Below, piece after piece: positions 11,132 through 20,293 of a stretch of 64,000 nt of DNA. The stretch spans positions 139,211 to 203,210 of the forward strand of contig NW_005179047.1 of assembly GCF_000350225.1 (NCBI RefSeq). The letters run 5' to 3'. Source of the stretch: Chondrus crispus. Its lineage: Eukaryota; Rhodophyta; Florideophyceae; Gigartinales; Gigartinaceae. The notes beneath the pieces were generated by a model that worked only from the letters and a program-made list of their open reading frames with translations, made no database searches and was not told where the DNA came from. Numbering within the stretch: position 1 is the stretch's first letter; each line of letters opens with the position of its first letter. A program made the position numbers and the translations under genes.

Positions 11132-12010
11132 TCCCGTCGATGGCCTGACCAGGTACCGACCTGGAGAAGCCGCTTTCGTGCGGTCAGTTGTACTTGGTCC
11201 TTGTGTACATACGAAGCGATTCCAATTGTGCAGTAAAGTCGGCGCCACGGCTTGTAATCCACATCCGTTGTACCTACCCTTGTCGTGGATTGGTCAGTAC
11301 AAACTAGGCGATGTAATAAAGGCGAAACGCAAACAGGTACCTTAACTGGCGCCACAAAAACAGAAATTCTGATAGCTTTGTGCAATAGCATTTGACATTT
11401 CCGGCACTATCAAGCAGTAGGCCTGGTCCAAAATGTCGCCGGTAGGTGCTGCGAGCTTCCAGTCCTTCATCTTTTCATTTTTGTGAGTGCGGGATGTAGG
11501 CAGCTTGAAATCTTGCGCCCCTTGTTGAGGAGAGAGGGGCTTGCCATTGAAGAGATGATTAGATGTGAAAGGATTGTGTGAGTGTTGGACCTTTCCTAAA
11601 CGACTCGGAATGTTCACTTCTAGCGACACGGGATAGAACCCGCTTCCACTCTCTACCCGAAAGCTTACCGTGCATCAAATTCTCGTTTCCGAAACAATGT
11701 GATTCGTAGTTGCCCGCTCACCGCCGGCGTTCGAAGCCTGTGACATATTGCCCTTGCGTCTTGAGCCGATTGTTGACGTGGCAGCCATGATCCGAGTGAT
11801 CAACTACACGTACTCATATTCAAAACTTTCTATTTATTTTCACCACTATTTTGCTCCATTTCACACACTGTTCAAGGCATTCCATCTGTTTTTTTGCTCT
11901 CTTGTGTCTGTAGCGAACGTGAGAGAAGTCAACTCTCAGGTATCAGATCGATCCGTGTCGAAGTTAACGCCCCGATTTTCACGATCACATCCTTTCCGGC
12001 TGTCTTCGAA
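11132..12010. other. Intergenic, about 880 bp
   Basis: This holds the 3' end of the KH gene and the upstream region of the S1-domain gene. A 95-codon minus-strand frame (11342-11629) has no recognised motif and is not called. The last 200 bases are pyrimidine-rich, as expected for a 5' leader. Confidence 0.4.
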
Positions 12011-13081
12011 ATGCTTTCTAGAGGAGCGGCATCACTTAACGCAGGGCAGCGCGTCTCTACGCGGTCTCTGGCTACAAGCTTTGCCGAGCTGTACCGCAAT
12101 AGCGTTGGAAATGCTCTGCTCGATGGGGACGTAGTAAAAGGCCATATCGTCGGCCATCGTCGGCCGAGGTCGTCTTCATCTCGCTTTCACATTGTCGACT
12201 TTGGCTTGAAAGCCGAGGCCCCATTCACGGCAAGGGAACTCCCAGGATCATCTGCTATAGGAGATGACGTCGCTATGTCACTGCTGGCGCTTGAAGATGA
12301 CTTTAACGAACCAGTCTTCGATTATGAAGGGCGTACGGAATTGCCGTCTCTCCAGGCAGAGAGACTCTCGCTGTTGACGAGAGTGGCTAGCAATGATATC
12401 CGCTTGGTGCACGGACGGTTTGTCAGCTTCAAAAAGGGAGGAGCCAGTGTCAAGGTACTGGGGACAGATGCCTTTGTACCGAGGCATCATATCCTGGCAA
12501 TTAACAGCCCCATATTGGGTTCATATGCACCGTTTTTAGTCATGAGTGTTTCTACGAACAAAAGGGTTGCCCGCAAGGGAGCACTTGGGCTGGATATCAA
12601 CCCGGTTGTGTCCAGTTATGGCGGCTTTCTCCTCTGTGTGGCTAATCTCGTGGGAATTGATGATGCGTGGAAGCAAAGTGGCGGAGGTTCTGCGAAGGAG
12701 AGACTGGCTTATCTGAGACTTTTGACAAAATTATTGTCGTTGAAAAACTCGGCCGTACGCAAGCTTCTTCCCCGCAGCGGCGACAGTGGCAATCATCAAA
12801 GGCCTCACAGGCGTTGGAATAGTTCTCGCCATAAGGAAAGTGGTCACGGAGACGCAGCTTGGTTGAATGACGTTTCGCAGGGTGATTGGGCGTCCAGCAA
12901 GACATATACGCACCACACCTCGAAACCCGATGACACCCCAAGAGTTTGGGATCGGTTAAGGAGACCAGTTACTCTGAAAAAATCGCATCGCACCCAAATA
13001 AACAATCCGTTTGGGGGTGATAGACAGTCAAAAGGGTTAGAACGCAACAGCCGGGACCCTAAACCGGCAGACGATGTCTAA
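12011..13081 (+). CDS. S1-domain protein, probable mitochondrial ribosomal protein bS1m-like
   Basis: A 356-residue protein with two S1-like RNA-binding regions. The first (about residues 38-105) contains FHIVDFGLKAEAPF followed by GDDVAMSLLALEDDFNEP, which matches the beta-strand pattern of bacterial/mitochondrial S1. The second (about 129-190) has the hallmark GRFVSFKKGGASVKV then AFVPRHHIL. I chose the ATG at 12011 because the following stretch (MLSRGAASLNAGQRVSTRSL) is Arg/Ser/Ala-rich without acids, like a mitochondrial presequence; the frame is open upstream to an ATG at 11894. The C-terminal 100 residues are basic and low in complexity. It converges with the next gene, the ends being 68 bp apart. 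The ribosomal role is inferred; another S1-family organelle RNA-binding protein is possible. Confidence 0.65.
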   Translation: MLSRGAASLNAGQRVSTRSLATSFAELYRNSVGNALLDGDVVKGHIVGHRRPRSSSSRFHIVDFGLKAEAPFTARELPGSSAIGDDVAMSLLALEDDFNEPVFDYEGRTELPSLQAERLSLLTRVASNDIRLVHGRFVSFKKGGASVKVLGTDAFVPRHHILAINSPILGSYAPFLVMSVSTNKRVARKGALGLDINPVVSSYGGFLLCVANLVGIDDAWKQSGGGSAKERLAYLRLLTKLLSLKNSAVRKLLPRSGDSGNHQRPHRRWNSSRHKESGHGDAAWLNDVSQGDWASSKTYTHHTSKPDDTPRVWDRLRRPVTLKKSHRTQINNPFGGDRQSKGLERNSRDPKPADDV

Positions 13082-13149
13082 CGACCTGCCATTGGAGTCT
13101 CTCAGTTCGTAAGTTGGGTCGCGAAGGATCCTGGGATTTTTGTACACCG

Positions 13150-14037
13150 TTACAGATAGGCCTGATCAGGATTATCAATCATGGCCATGCCCTTAATTCC
13201 GTCCGGGTCCGCAACGAATTCCAAACTCTCAAAGAAAGACATGTCAAGGTCTGAAGAAAACAATGCTATGCTACAGCCGGGTACGGTTCTTCTCAATTCC
13301 CGCAGCAAGTACTTGACGACATTTCGCTTCATTAACAACTGTCCCTCAATCAGTCACAGAAGCGTGCAAACACCGCACAAACACAGCAACATAATCAGTA
13401 TTTCGCTCACGGCCATAAACGCTTTCGCAAGCAGCTGCGCCAAGGAATTTTCAAATTCGCAGGTACGCACCTCGTCTGGAAGTGATGGGTCTGTCACTAC
13501 GTCCCAGATCGTCCCATTCAATGCCCTATCTGAAGTGGCCCTCGCAAAACCCACGAGACGACTGTCCGAAATTAATCGCGCGCTTACAACAGCGTAACTG
13601 CCTTGAAGTGCCTTGTCCCATTTGTTCAAATCCCGGCTCTACCAAACCAAGAACGTGTAAAGAGATTCAGTGAAGGTGACTGTTAGGGTTGGTTTGTGAT
13701 TGCCTTTAGAGGCTGTTCACGTCGCAAGGGCTCGCCTTTTGTTTGATGAATTGAATGGCTGTCAACTACTTACTCGTTTACCCGCCTTCACCATGAGCGA
13801 GTTCACCTCTTCAGCCGTTATCTCACTCTTGTCTGCAGAAATAATAGACCGTTGACTCTTGTATTTTGTGATGTTGACCCCACTTTCCTTTCCAGACGTA
13901 CTTGTAGCCTCCTCTGCTGCTGCTCGAAAGGTACAGCGGTTTCTTGAGCGGCTGCGAACGCTCGGTAGGATGCCGATATGACAGCTGAAGGCCGCCGAAA
14001 AGCGTGAATTCACACCCTGCTGCGTTCGGAATGGCAT
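13150..14037 (-). CDS. Plastid-type GNAT acetyltransferase (NSI/SNAT family), three exons
   Basis: Three collinear minus-strand pieces make one protein of about 206 residues. Exon 1 (14037-13774) has an Arg/Ser-rich N-terminus like a transit peptide and ends EVNSLMVKAGKR at a perfect donor GTAAGT. Exon 2 (13638-13471) gives KWDKALQGSYAVV and the family signature GFARATSD...GTIWDVVTDPSL. Exon 3 (13338-13150) gives MKRNVVKYLLREL, FFESLEFVADPDGIKGM and the stop. Introns are 135 bp (13639-13773) and 132 bp (13339-13470, donor GTGCGT). These motifs match plant chloroplast NSI/serotonin N-acetyltransferase proteins. The usual Q/RxxGxG/A acetyl-CoA loop is not obvious at the exon 2/3 junction; an alternative acceptor 6 bp upstream would add Gly-Gln. 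Splice sites are predicted by eye and need transcript support. Confidence 0.65.
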
Positions 14038-15658
14038 GTTGCAGTTGAACTTTTTTCTGAGGGGAAGCGGCGTTTCCCAGGTAGGCGGCGGTTTGACTGG
14101 GCGGTGAGCGCGAAGATGGTGATGTAAAGCCAGTGGTTGTAGTAGCTGTTCTTGTCCTTGGCTGCTTCAGAATCGTCCCAAGGACAGTCTCAGAGTTGCT
14201 CAAACGAGCACGTGCAACCTGTCGATGTGGAGTTAGGCTGGACGAGAGTTGCCCAGGTGCAGTACAGCAGTGCAAGACCTGTGGCTTGGAATGCCGCAGT
14301 TTCAGCTTCTCAGGGGCTCAGATCTAAGAAGCGCAGAACAGCTTTCCGTAATATTTTTTCATAAAACACGAATATGAAATCCAAACGGTGGTCACGGGGG
14401 CCCATGCTTTTACTGGAAGCCGTGCAACACATGTTACTGGATTTCACCCGACTGCTACATGCTCCAGAAGAATTAAAAGACGTTTTTGTTGGTTGTTGAT
14501 CACACGATGAGCTCTTCCCAAAACTCGAAACGACACCAGGTTGAGCAAGCCATCAGACGATCGCCTATCACACTGTATCTAATTACTGGCACAATTCTTT
14601 TACTATACGTTGCATATCAGCTGCGAGAGCACTGTGCGAGTGTGAATAAGTCTTGCTAGCTAGAGCTTCTGAGTCCTGTGTGTCCCATTTTCGTTCTGGC
14701 AAAACTGCAAGTCCAAGAAAATACTTTCGAATTGCTGAGAATATCTGGTCTTGGGCCTTTTAGTCTTTTCATTAATAAAAAAACGCTCCCCCATTTCGTC
14801 TAAAGCACTTTATGAAATGCTCTTTCCTAACCCAAACGTGTGGGAAACATATGGCGAGGATATCTGAGAGTGAACATTGAACCTCTTTCATTTTCATTGT
14901 TAACAAAATGCAAACCTCGCAGTTGTGTAAAACTTTCCACATGCAAGCTTTGCACCTTCACGACCATGCAATGGCGAAACTCCTGGACAGACCAGAGAAT
15001 CGCTTTTACCAGAAAATTAACACAGATTGGCAAGACTCCTTCCACGGGCAGGAAGGCAATCTCCTCGCCAGTCTGATACTGTACTGAACACTGCTGAGAT
15101 AAAAAGTGGTATCCGACATACGTACAAAAGATGTGCCGCAAAATCGAAGCAATATTCGTACAGAGTTCCAGCGGTATACGCCAGTGTGAATGAAGTCGAG
15201 TGAACTGCCTGCCCAAAAACGATTCTAATGCATAATATGTCGTTTGGTAGAGCTTGAGGCCCACAATTGAACAAAGTCCGCCTTCAAGGCAGCATCATGT
15301 ATCTTTATTGGCCAACTTTTTCTGCGGCCACTTGCTATAGCGAATGATTTTGCAGAAACATTTCATGTTGAAAAAAATCATCATCTTTCGTCCCCAGGTC
15401 TTTTGCTCTTCTTGCTTCTTCTTTCAGCTATTGCGACACCGTACTTTTCGCTTACCACAAGGCTTTCGATACTGTTGGGCAGGCCTTTGATCAGTGGCCC
15501 GCAAGTGTGCAAGTCAATTTGGTTGTCCACGAGTAGGAAGCTACACAGGCTTCCCTTCACAAGCGCTCATTACACAAAGGGTTTGTTGTTTGCCTGGGAA
15601 GCGGCAGGCGGGAACCACCCGCGTCAACAGTATTGAGATGAAGGGACGGACAAATTGG
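14038..15658. other. Intergenic, about 1.6 kb
   Basis: This separates two genes transcribed away from each other. Several overlapping short frames on both strands, including a 145-codon one at 14827-15264, lack family motifs and are not called. AT-rich tracts occur near 14740-14800 and 15360-15390. Confidence 0.4.
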
Positions 15659-16885
15659 ATGGCATCACCGGCTTTTATTCCATCAGGTTCGATATGGAGA
15701 ATAAGTAAGCCGTTTGCCTTGCCCTTTAGCGAAGCTCGAGAGGCATCGGGGAGTGTACAAACAATCAGGTCCGGACGCGCACGAGCACAAGCAAAGCTTT
15801 CTAGGGGGGCAGACCCCGAGCATGTTCCTCTACAGGTTGCCACGGAATCAAAAACAGATTCCACAATACGACCACGGACCGAAAATTACTTTTCCATTCC
15901 TTACGACGAACTGGTCATCCGCAACTGGCAGCCGAGAGATCGACAGGCTTGCATAGAACTGATAGGTGCTGTTTTGGCTGAGTATGGCCTTGAGTGGGAT
16001 CCCACCACAGCAGACAAAGATGTGGTCGAAGTGGAGAAGGCATACCACTACGGCGAGTTTTGGGTCATCGAAGATGTGCAGTCCTCACAGATTGTGGGTA
16101 CCGGCGCATTTTATGAGGTTCCTCAAAGAGGGGTCGGAGCAATCGAAATACGAAAGATGTATCTTAGTCCCAAGGTTCGTGGTAGGGGACTGGGGTCTTT
16201 TCTACTTGCAGCCCTAGAGGAGCGTGCGCGACAACGTGAATATTCAATGGCATACATAGAGACGGCATCTGTCTTGGGGGAAGCGTGTGCTTTGTATAAA
16301 GCAAGGTCATATGTGCCTTCGGACGGATTAGAAACGGAACGATGCGATCTTGTTTTGGAGAAAGAGCTTCTCCCTTTGCCCCCATCCTCGGCTTCCCAGC
16401 CTGTCGAAGCTGTCGACTCGACAAGGGGTTGGACGGTGTCAAGTTGCTCACGAAAACAAGCGATGGATCATGGAATTCTCTATCGAGCCGTGGTGGTGCT
16501 CGTAGAGAGTCATGGTCGTATTTTTGTTCACAAGCGATCGTTGCAAAAGTCGACATTCCCCGGCCGTATATCTATTTTCATTACTGGCTGTATAGATTGG
16601 ATGGAGAGTCCCTGGCAAGCGGCCAAGAGAGAAGTCCTCGAGGAGATTGGTCTTTCCTCATTGGATTTCTCAGAGCCTTTCAATGCTTTCACTGCGAATG
16701 GCAAAGATGGTTTGGGCCAGAGAATACTGTTTCACCCTTTTATTGCAAGAGGAGAGTTTGAAGAGGAGGACACCATCTGTAATCCCGCGGAGGTGGAATT
16801 CGGGAAGTTTATGTCGCGCGACGAAATCGTGAAAGACAGAATTGGCGGGTCACTGTGGGATGAATTCCGATCTCATGGGTTTTAG
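15659..16885 (+). CDS. GNAT acetyltransferase-Nudix hydrolase fusion, probably plastid-targeted
   Basis: One uninterrupted frame joins two enzyme domains. The N-terminal GNAT domain (about residues 87-235 from ATG 15659) contains the acetyl-CoA loop VRGRGLG followed by a helix, and an alpha/beta core ending YKARSYVPS. The C-terminal Nudix domain (about 270-405) has a complete Nudix box at about residues 310-332: GCIDWM-E-SPWQAAK-RE-VL-EE-IGL, fitting GX5EX7REUXEEXGU. Its lead-in (VHKRSLQKSTFPG) resembles the YfcD/isopentenyl-diphosphate-isomerase-like Nudix subgroup. The N-terminal 50 residues are Ser/Ala/Arg-rich and begin MASPAFIPSG, resembling a red-algal transit peptide. ATGs at 15494 and 15638 are alternative starts. 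Substrates are unknown. Combining an acetyltransferase with a diphosphate hydrolase suggests metabolite repair or conjugate recycling, but that is speculation. Confidence 0.8.
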   Translation: MASPAFIPSGSIWRISKPFALPFSEAREASGSVQTIRSGRARAQAKLSRGADPEHVPLQVATESKTDSTIRPRTENYFSIPYDELVIRNWQPRDRQACIELIGAVLAEYGLEWDPTTADKDVVEVEKAYHYGEFWVIEDVQSSQIVGTGAFYEVPQRGVGAIEIRKMYLSPKVRGRGLGSFLLAALEERARQREYSMAYIETASVLGEACALYKARSYVPSDGLETERCDLVLEKELLPLPPSSASQPVEAVDSTRGWTVSSCSRKQAMDHGILYRAVVVLVESHGRIFVHKRSLQKSTFPGRISIFITGCIDWMESPWQAAKREVLEEIGLSSLDFSEPFNAFTANGKDGLGQRILFHPFIARGEFEEEDTICNPAEVEFGKFMSRDEIVKDRIGGSLWDEFRSHGF

Positions 16886-17224
16886 CGGTGGTTGTCTCTC
16901 GGTAGGTACCCCTGCAAGTCCTATTTTTGCTAAAGTAATATGACGTTGAGAGACAGCATAGATAGATGGTGCTCAAAGAAAAGTCAAGGCTGCTGCTTGA
17001 TAATCTTCGGCCATCCTCTTTTGCGTACTCTGTTTAGAGGTATGCGCCACGTCGGTGCTGTAAAAACAACTATTGCTCCCTTTAATCTTGTGTGAAGGTA
17101 TTAAGAATATGTCACCATTAGATATGAGTTCTCATGCATCAGTACGTCTTCCCACTTACTTCAGAAAAGACTATAGACGCATGGGCATCGCACCTGGTGA
17201 TCAGCTCCCCATCAAAAATCCAGA

Positions 17225-18307
17225 TCACTGGACCACGCTTAGCTCAGCAATCTTTGACTCCAGTGCAGCAATTTGATTCTTGGCGTCCGCAGTCTCTTTT
17301 TGCGCAAAGCTGCTGATCTTTTCCTGCTCGGTCCGGGCTTTCATCATTTCTTCCACTTGTGCAGATGTCAGATACATATAACTGCCCGGGACAATTTCGA
17401 TACGACTGCGAGGGGCTGCATTCTCGTTGATGGGAGGTGTAGCTGCAACGACAAATTGGGAAGTCTCTTGGCCAAGATCAAGGTCAGGGCGGCCTGGGAT
17501 AGCCTTCTTAATAGATACAAATGACGACTGGCCGTTCATGGCAACATTAGAAACAAGCTTTGCGGGTACACCTGCCCCGTCTAGTGACAAAACATGGTTG
17601 GGGTTCTCGATACCCATCGTCTTTGCCCGACCACTCAAGCTTTTGTCTGTCGTTCCTTGCGATGAGTACAAGGTGCACATGCGGTTGAAGTGCTCTGCGG
17701 TTTTATAAGTGCCCATGAACCTCATGTAAGGTACGAGGTCATCGCCAAACGCCTCATCGTACTCCAAGGAATCGATATAGGAGTTGATTTCGGCCTCCCA
17801 GCCTTCGTTTGCCATGCGTTGCACGTGCTCAGAAATTTCTTGCTGCGAGACGGGCCCGCGCCCAAGCAGATGCTTGAAGTTGAGTTCAACCGCTCGGTAT
17901 GGACCGCAGCACTCGAAGAAGCGGCGGCGATAGGTGGACGAAAGGGCAACGCCACGAACGAACTCTTTGAGGCTGATTTGGTTAGCTCGGTACATGGATT
18001 CAGCGATGTAGGCTTCTGCGCGCTCGGATTCCATGACGTAGGCGTTACCGAAAACCTGCTTCCATACTCTGTAACACATTACGTCGCGGTCTTCCACGCA
18101 GGCGACACCAGGGTTCGGAGTATACACGAGAGTTTGGAGGGTAATGCCGTAGTCGCCAGTCATTCGAATGGTAGCCGCGCCAGAGGAGGAATTCACAGGG
18201 GTTGGAGCAGAGCGGAGTGTGGTCCCGCAGACCTTGGTAAGGCCATGTTGGGAGAGGGTGTGGCGAGAGGTGGCGCTCAAGCCGAGGTTCTGGACGAAGG
18301 CGTACAT
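17225..18307 (-). CDS. Phycobilisome linker polypeptide, nuclear-encoded, plastid-targeted
   Basis: A 360-residue protein with one phycobilisome linker domain at about residues 73-198, recognised by VWKQVFGNAYVMESER, then SMYRANQISLKEFVRGVALS, FFECCGPYRAVELNFKHLLGR and the closing YDEAFGDDLVPYMRF. Linkers sit inside phycobiliprotein hexamers and set rod and core assembly in the plastid antenna. I prefer ATG 18307: the next residues (MYAFVQNLGLSATS) carry the Phe/Val near the N-terminus typical of red-algal transit peptides; an in-frame ATG at 18427 also exists. After the linker domain come about 115 residues of unassigned sequence and a C-terminal coiled coil (about 315-360, VEEMMKARTEQEK...IAALESKIAEL). 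Whether it is a rod or rod-core linker cannot be decided here. A TATA box lies upstream. This is the best marker of the organism's lineage. Confidence 0.9.
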   Translation of the reverse strand: MYAFVQNLGLSATSRHTLSQHGLTKVCGTTLRSAPTPVNSSSGAATIRMTGDYGITLQTLVYTPNPGVACVEDRDVMCYRVWKQVFGNAYVMESERAEAYIAESMYRANQISLKEFVRGVALSSTYRRRFFECCGPYRAVELNFKHLLGRGPVSQQEISEHVQRMANEGWEAEINSYIDSLEYDEAFGDDLVPYMRFMGTYKTAEHFNRMCTLYSSQGTTDKSLSGRAKTMGIENPNHVLSLDGAGVPAKLVSNVAMNGQSSFVSIKKAIPGRPDLDLGQETSQFVVAATPPINENAAPRSRIEIVPGSYMYLTSAQVEEMMKARTEQEKISSFAQKETADAKNQIAALESKIAELSVVQ

Positions 18308-18494
18308 GTTGGATGTGACAGGGTGGTAAGAGAAACGTAAGGTGGACGTGACTTCTTTCAGGTGTGAGGCGTGAGGCTCAAGTCTGTTTATACCTCGGGA
18401 CCAGTGTGTAAAAAGCGAACGAAGCAAATTAGTGCGTTTCGGGAGCGATAGTTCGGAGGTTTGATGGAGATCGTTGGATTTGCATGTAGGGTTC

Positions 18495-18503
18495 TTTTAT
18501 ATA
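18495..18503 (-). promoter_or_regulatory. TATA box of the linker gene
   Basis: Minus-strand TATATAAAA lies 188 bp upstream of ATG 18307 and 68 bp upstream of the alternative ATG 18427. The surrounding region is AT-rich. The position fits a strongly expressed antenna gene, but the transcription start is not known. Confidence 0.5.
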
Positions 18504-18507
18504 GGTT

Positions 18508-19033
18508 TCAACTAATTGGCGATGGACAAGTGGTTTCAAAATTCGGCCGGATAGTTAGGATATGCCCCTATGATACCCTGTGATAAAGTGATAAAGAAAA
18601 GAGATATCATGCGCACTATTTAATTATGTTGAAGGCTAATTTTTGTGACTTTTTCATTATTTTTGGTGATGATTTTTTTAACAGTGCATCAACAAGACCT
18701 GAGCACGGGGAATAGAAGCTGAACGCCTTTTCTGGAGCAGCGCTGGGAACTAATAAGTGTGCGCATTGTCCGCACACAAAATACACGTGTCTCCCAAATG
18801 GTCTGTGCTGCCGAGGCCCCGGGCTGCGAAGTGTGCACCTCTTCTTAACTTGGATGCGAACACGGCGGCAGTTCGGGACAATTTGGGTAATCGACCAACG
18901 GCACCGCAAAGAAAGACATACAAGACGACAAAGGAAACGAAATCAATTCACCATTAAAGCTAGCAAATCTGTGTTATCTTTGCGCTTGTGCGCTTAGACT
19001 AATCACATCCGGTGTCGGTCGACATTTTTCAGA
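18508..19033. other. Divergent intergenic region of linker and YJU2 genes
   Basis: About 525 bp between the linker promoter and YJU2. It is AT-rich from 18590 to 18680. A 97-codon minus-strand frame (18616-18909) contains a CGQC pair but no family could be named, so it is not called. Confidence 0.4.
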
Positions 19034-19891
19034 ATGGGTGAACGAAAGGTGCAAGCAAAGTATTATCCACCGGATTTTGATCCGTCACGTCTCCCTCGCA
19101 TCAAGAAGAAGCGCCAGAACGACGATGCCGTGCGCTTCATGCTTCCTATGTCGGTACGCTGCGAAACGTGCGGGGACTTCATGGGCACCGGTCTCAAGTT
19201 CAATGCCCGCAAGTCAGACACGGAGGAGACATATCTCGGTATTCGTATCTTCCGCTTTTCGATGAAGTGCAAGGGTTGTCCGGCTACTTTTATCATCAAG
19301 ACAGACCCGAAGAATGGCGATTACATTTGCGAGTCTGGCGTAAGACGCAATTATGAGCCATGGCGGGCTGCCAAGGACGCGGAGGAAGAGGGGAAGGAGG
19401 AGAGGAAACGGCAAGATGATGATGCCATTCAAGCGCTTGAGAACAAGACTAGGGATGCAAAAGAGGAAATGGAGGAGCTTGATGCCCTTGATGAGCTGAA
19501 GTCTCTAAATGCGAAGCGAGCGAGAGTCAATGTGGAAGACGTGCTTTCGCGGGGGCGGGATGCCGAAAAGCGGCGTGTCGATGCAGAAGAGCTGGAGATC
19601 CTCAGAGAGGCTAAGATTGCCTTTGAACAGAGGCGAAATTTGGTTGGAAAGTTTGACGCATCAGAAAGGCATCTTCCCACACCTAGAAGCGAAGGAAATC
19701 CCAAGCGTATGGGAAATGATCCCAATCAGAGCACACCAAAGAGGCGGGCGTTCGGTTTGAAAATCGTCAAAACTATCAAGAAAGCCAACTCATTGGCTTC
19801 TGCTGTGGTCAAGAGCGACTCTGCGAAGACGACCGCATCATCTGACCAAGACCTGGTTGGATATGATTCAAGTAGTAGTGATGGTGAATAA
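19034..19891 (+). CDS. YJU2: Pre-mRNA splicing factor YJU2/CWC16 (CCDC94) homologue
   Basis: A 285-residue protein that starts with the family's invariant MGERKVxxKYYPPDFDPS. A four-Cys zinc site is present (C43, C46, C79, C82), with GLKFNARKSDTEETYLGIRIFRF between the pairs and IIKTDPKNGDYICESG then NYEPW after them. YJU2 acts in the nucleus in the catalytically activated spliceosome at the branching step. Beyond residue 115 the protein is a long charged, probably coiled-coil region with a basic and Ser-rich tail, as is usual in the family. The start is well placed because the signature begins at this ATG. It faces the tubulin gene tail to tail. Its presence fits the introns predicted in the GNAT gene. 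Confidence 0.93.
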   Translation: MGERKVQAKYYPPDFDPSRLPRIKKKRQNDDAVRFMLPMSVRCETCGDFMGTGLKFNARKSDTEETYLGIRIFRFSMKCKGCPATFIIKTDPKNGDYICESGVRRNYEPWRAAKDAEEEGKEERKRQDDDAIQALENKTRDAKEEMEELDALDELKSLNAKRARVNVEDVLSRGRDAEKRRVDAEELEILREAKIAFEQRRNLVGKFDASERHLPTPRSEGNPKRMGNDPNQSTPKRRAFGLKIVKTIKKANSLASAVVKSDSAKTTASSDQDLVGYDSSSSDGE

Positions 19892-20293
19892 CGCAACGTC
19901 TGAATTTAATGCTGTACGACACTCGAAGCGCGGCCCAATACCTACATATTAACTAAATTTTCACCGATGAGTCAGATCACAGCCGTCGCCACCATCCCAA
20001 CGAACAATTCATGCAGTTGTGGACGAACCAAATGGAAACACTATCATGCAATAACAACAAGAGACGAAAGCAAAATGCATCATATTTAGTCTAATGGTTG
20101 ACGAAAACGAATTCCCTCTTGTACTTCCCTGCTTTTTCTTCTCGGAACTAAGTAGGTAACTGGCGAGAACAAAGTCTCTTTATCAGTTTGATCAACAAGA
20201 TTGTGAGAGCAATGTACGCCACGGGACGTTCACTACATTGACAGGTACTACACAGAATGAACGAAGCTAGCGCTTGCGAATAAAACTGGCGAT
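19892..20293. other. Intergenic region between convergent YJU2 and tubulin genes
   Basis: About 400 bp of 3'-flanking sequence for both genes. I see no further gene in it. Confidence 0.5.

Noticed and set aside
11342-11629. 95-codon minus-strand frame downstream of the KH gene
   Set aside because: No family motif, no neighbouring signal and length within chance range.
13615-13643. tRNA T-arm-like GTTCAAATCCCGGCTC with a CCA-like end
   Set aside because: No matching acceptor, D or anticodon arm upstream; the stretch is explained as exon 2 of the minus-strand GNAT.
13823-14275. 150-codon minus-strand frame overlapping GNAT exon 1
   Set aside because: It is in another frame from the exon that carries the GNAT match and shows no family similarity.
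14827-15264. 145-codon minus-strand frame
   Set aside because: No domain or low-complexity pattern recognised, unusual residue composition, no support from context.
18616-18909. 97-codon minus-strand frame with CGQC, considered as an RNase P Rpr2/Rpp21-like protein
   Set aside because: Only one Cys pair and no further similarity; more likely chance in an AT/GC-mixed promoter region.
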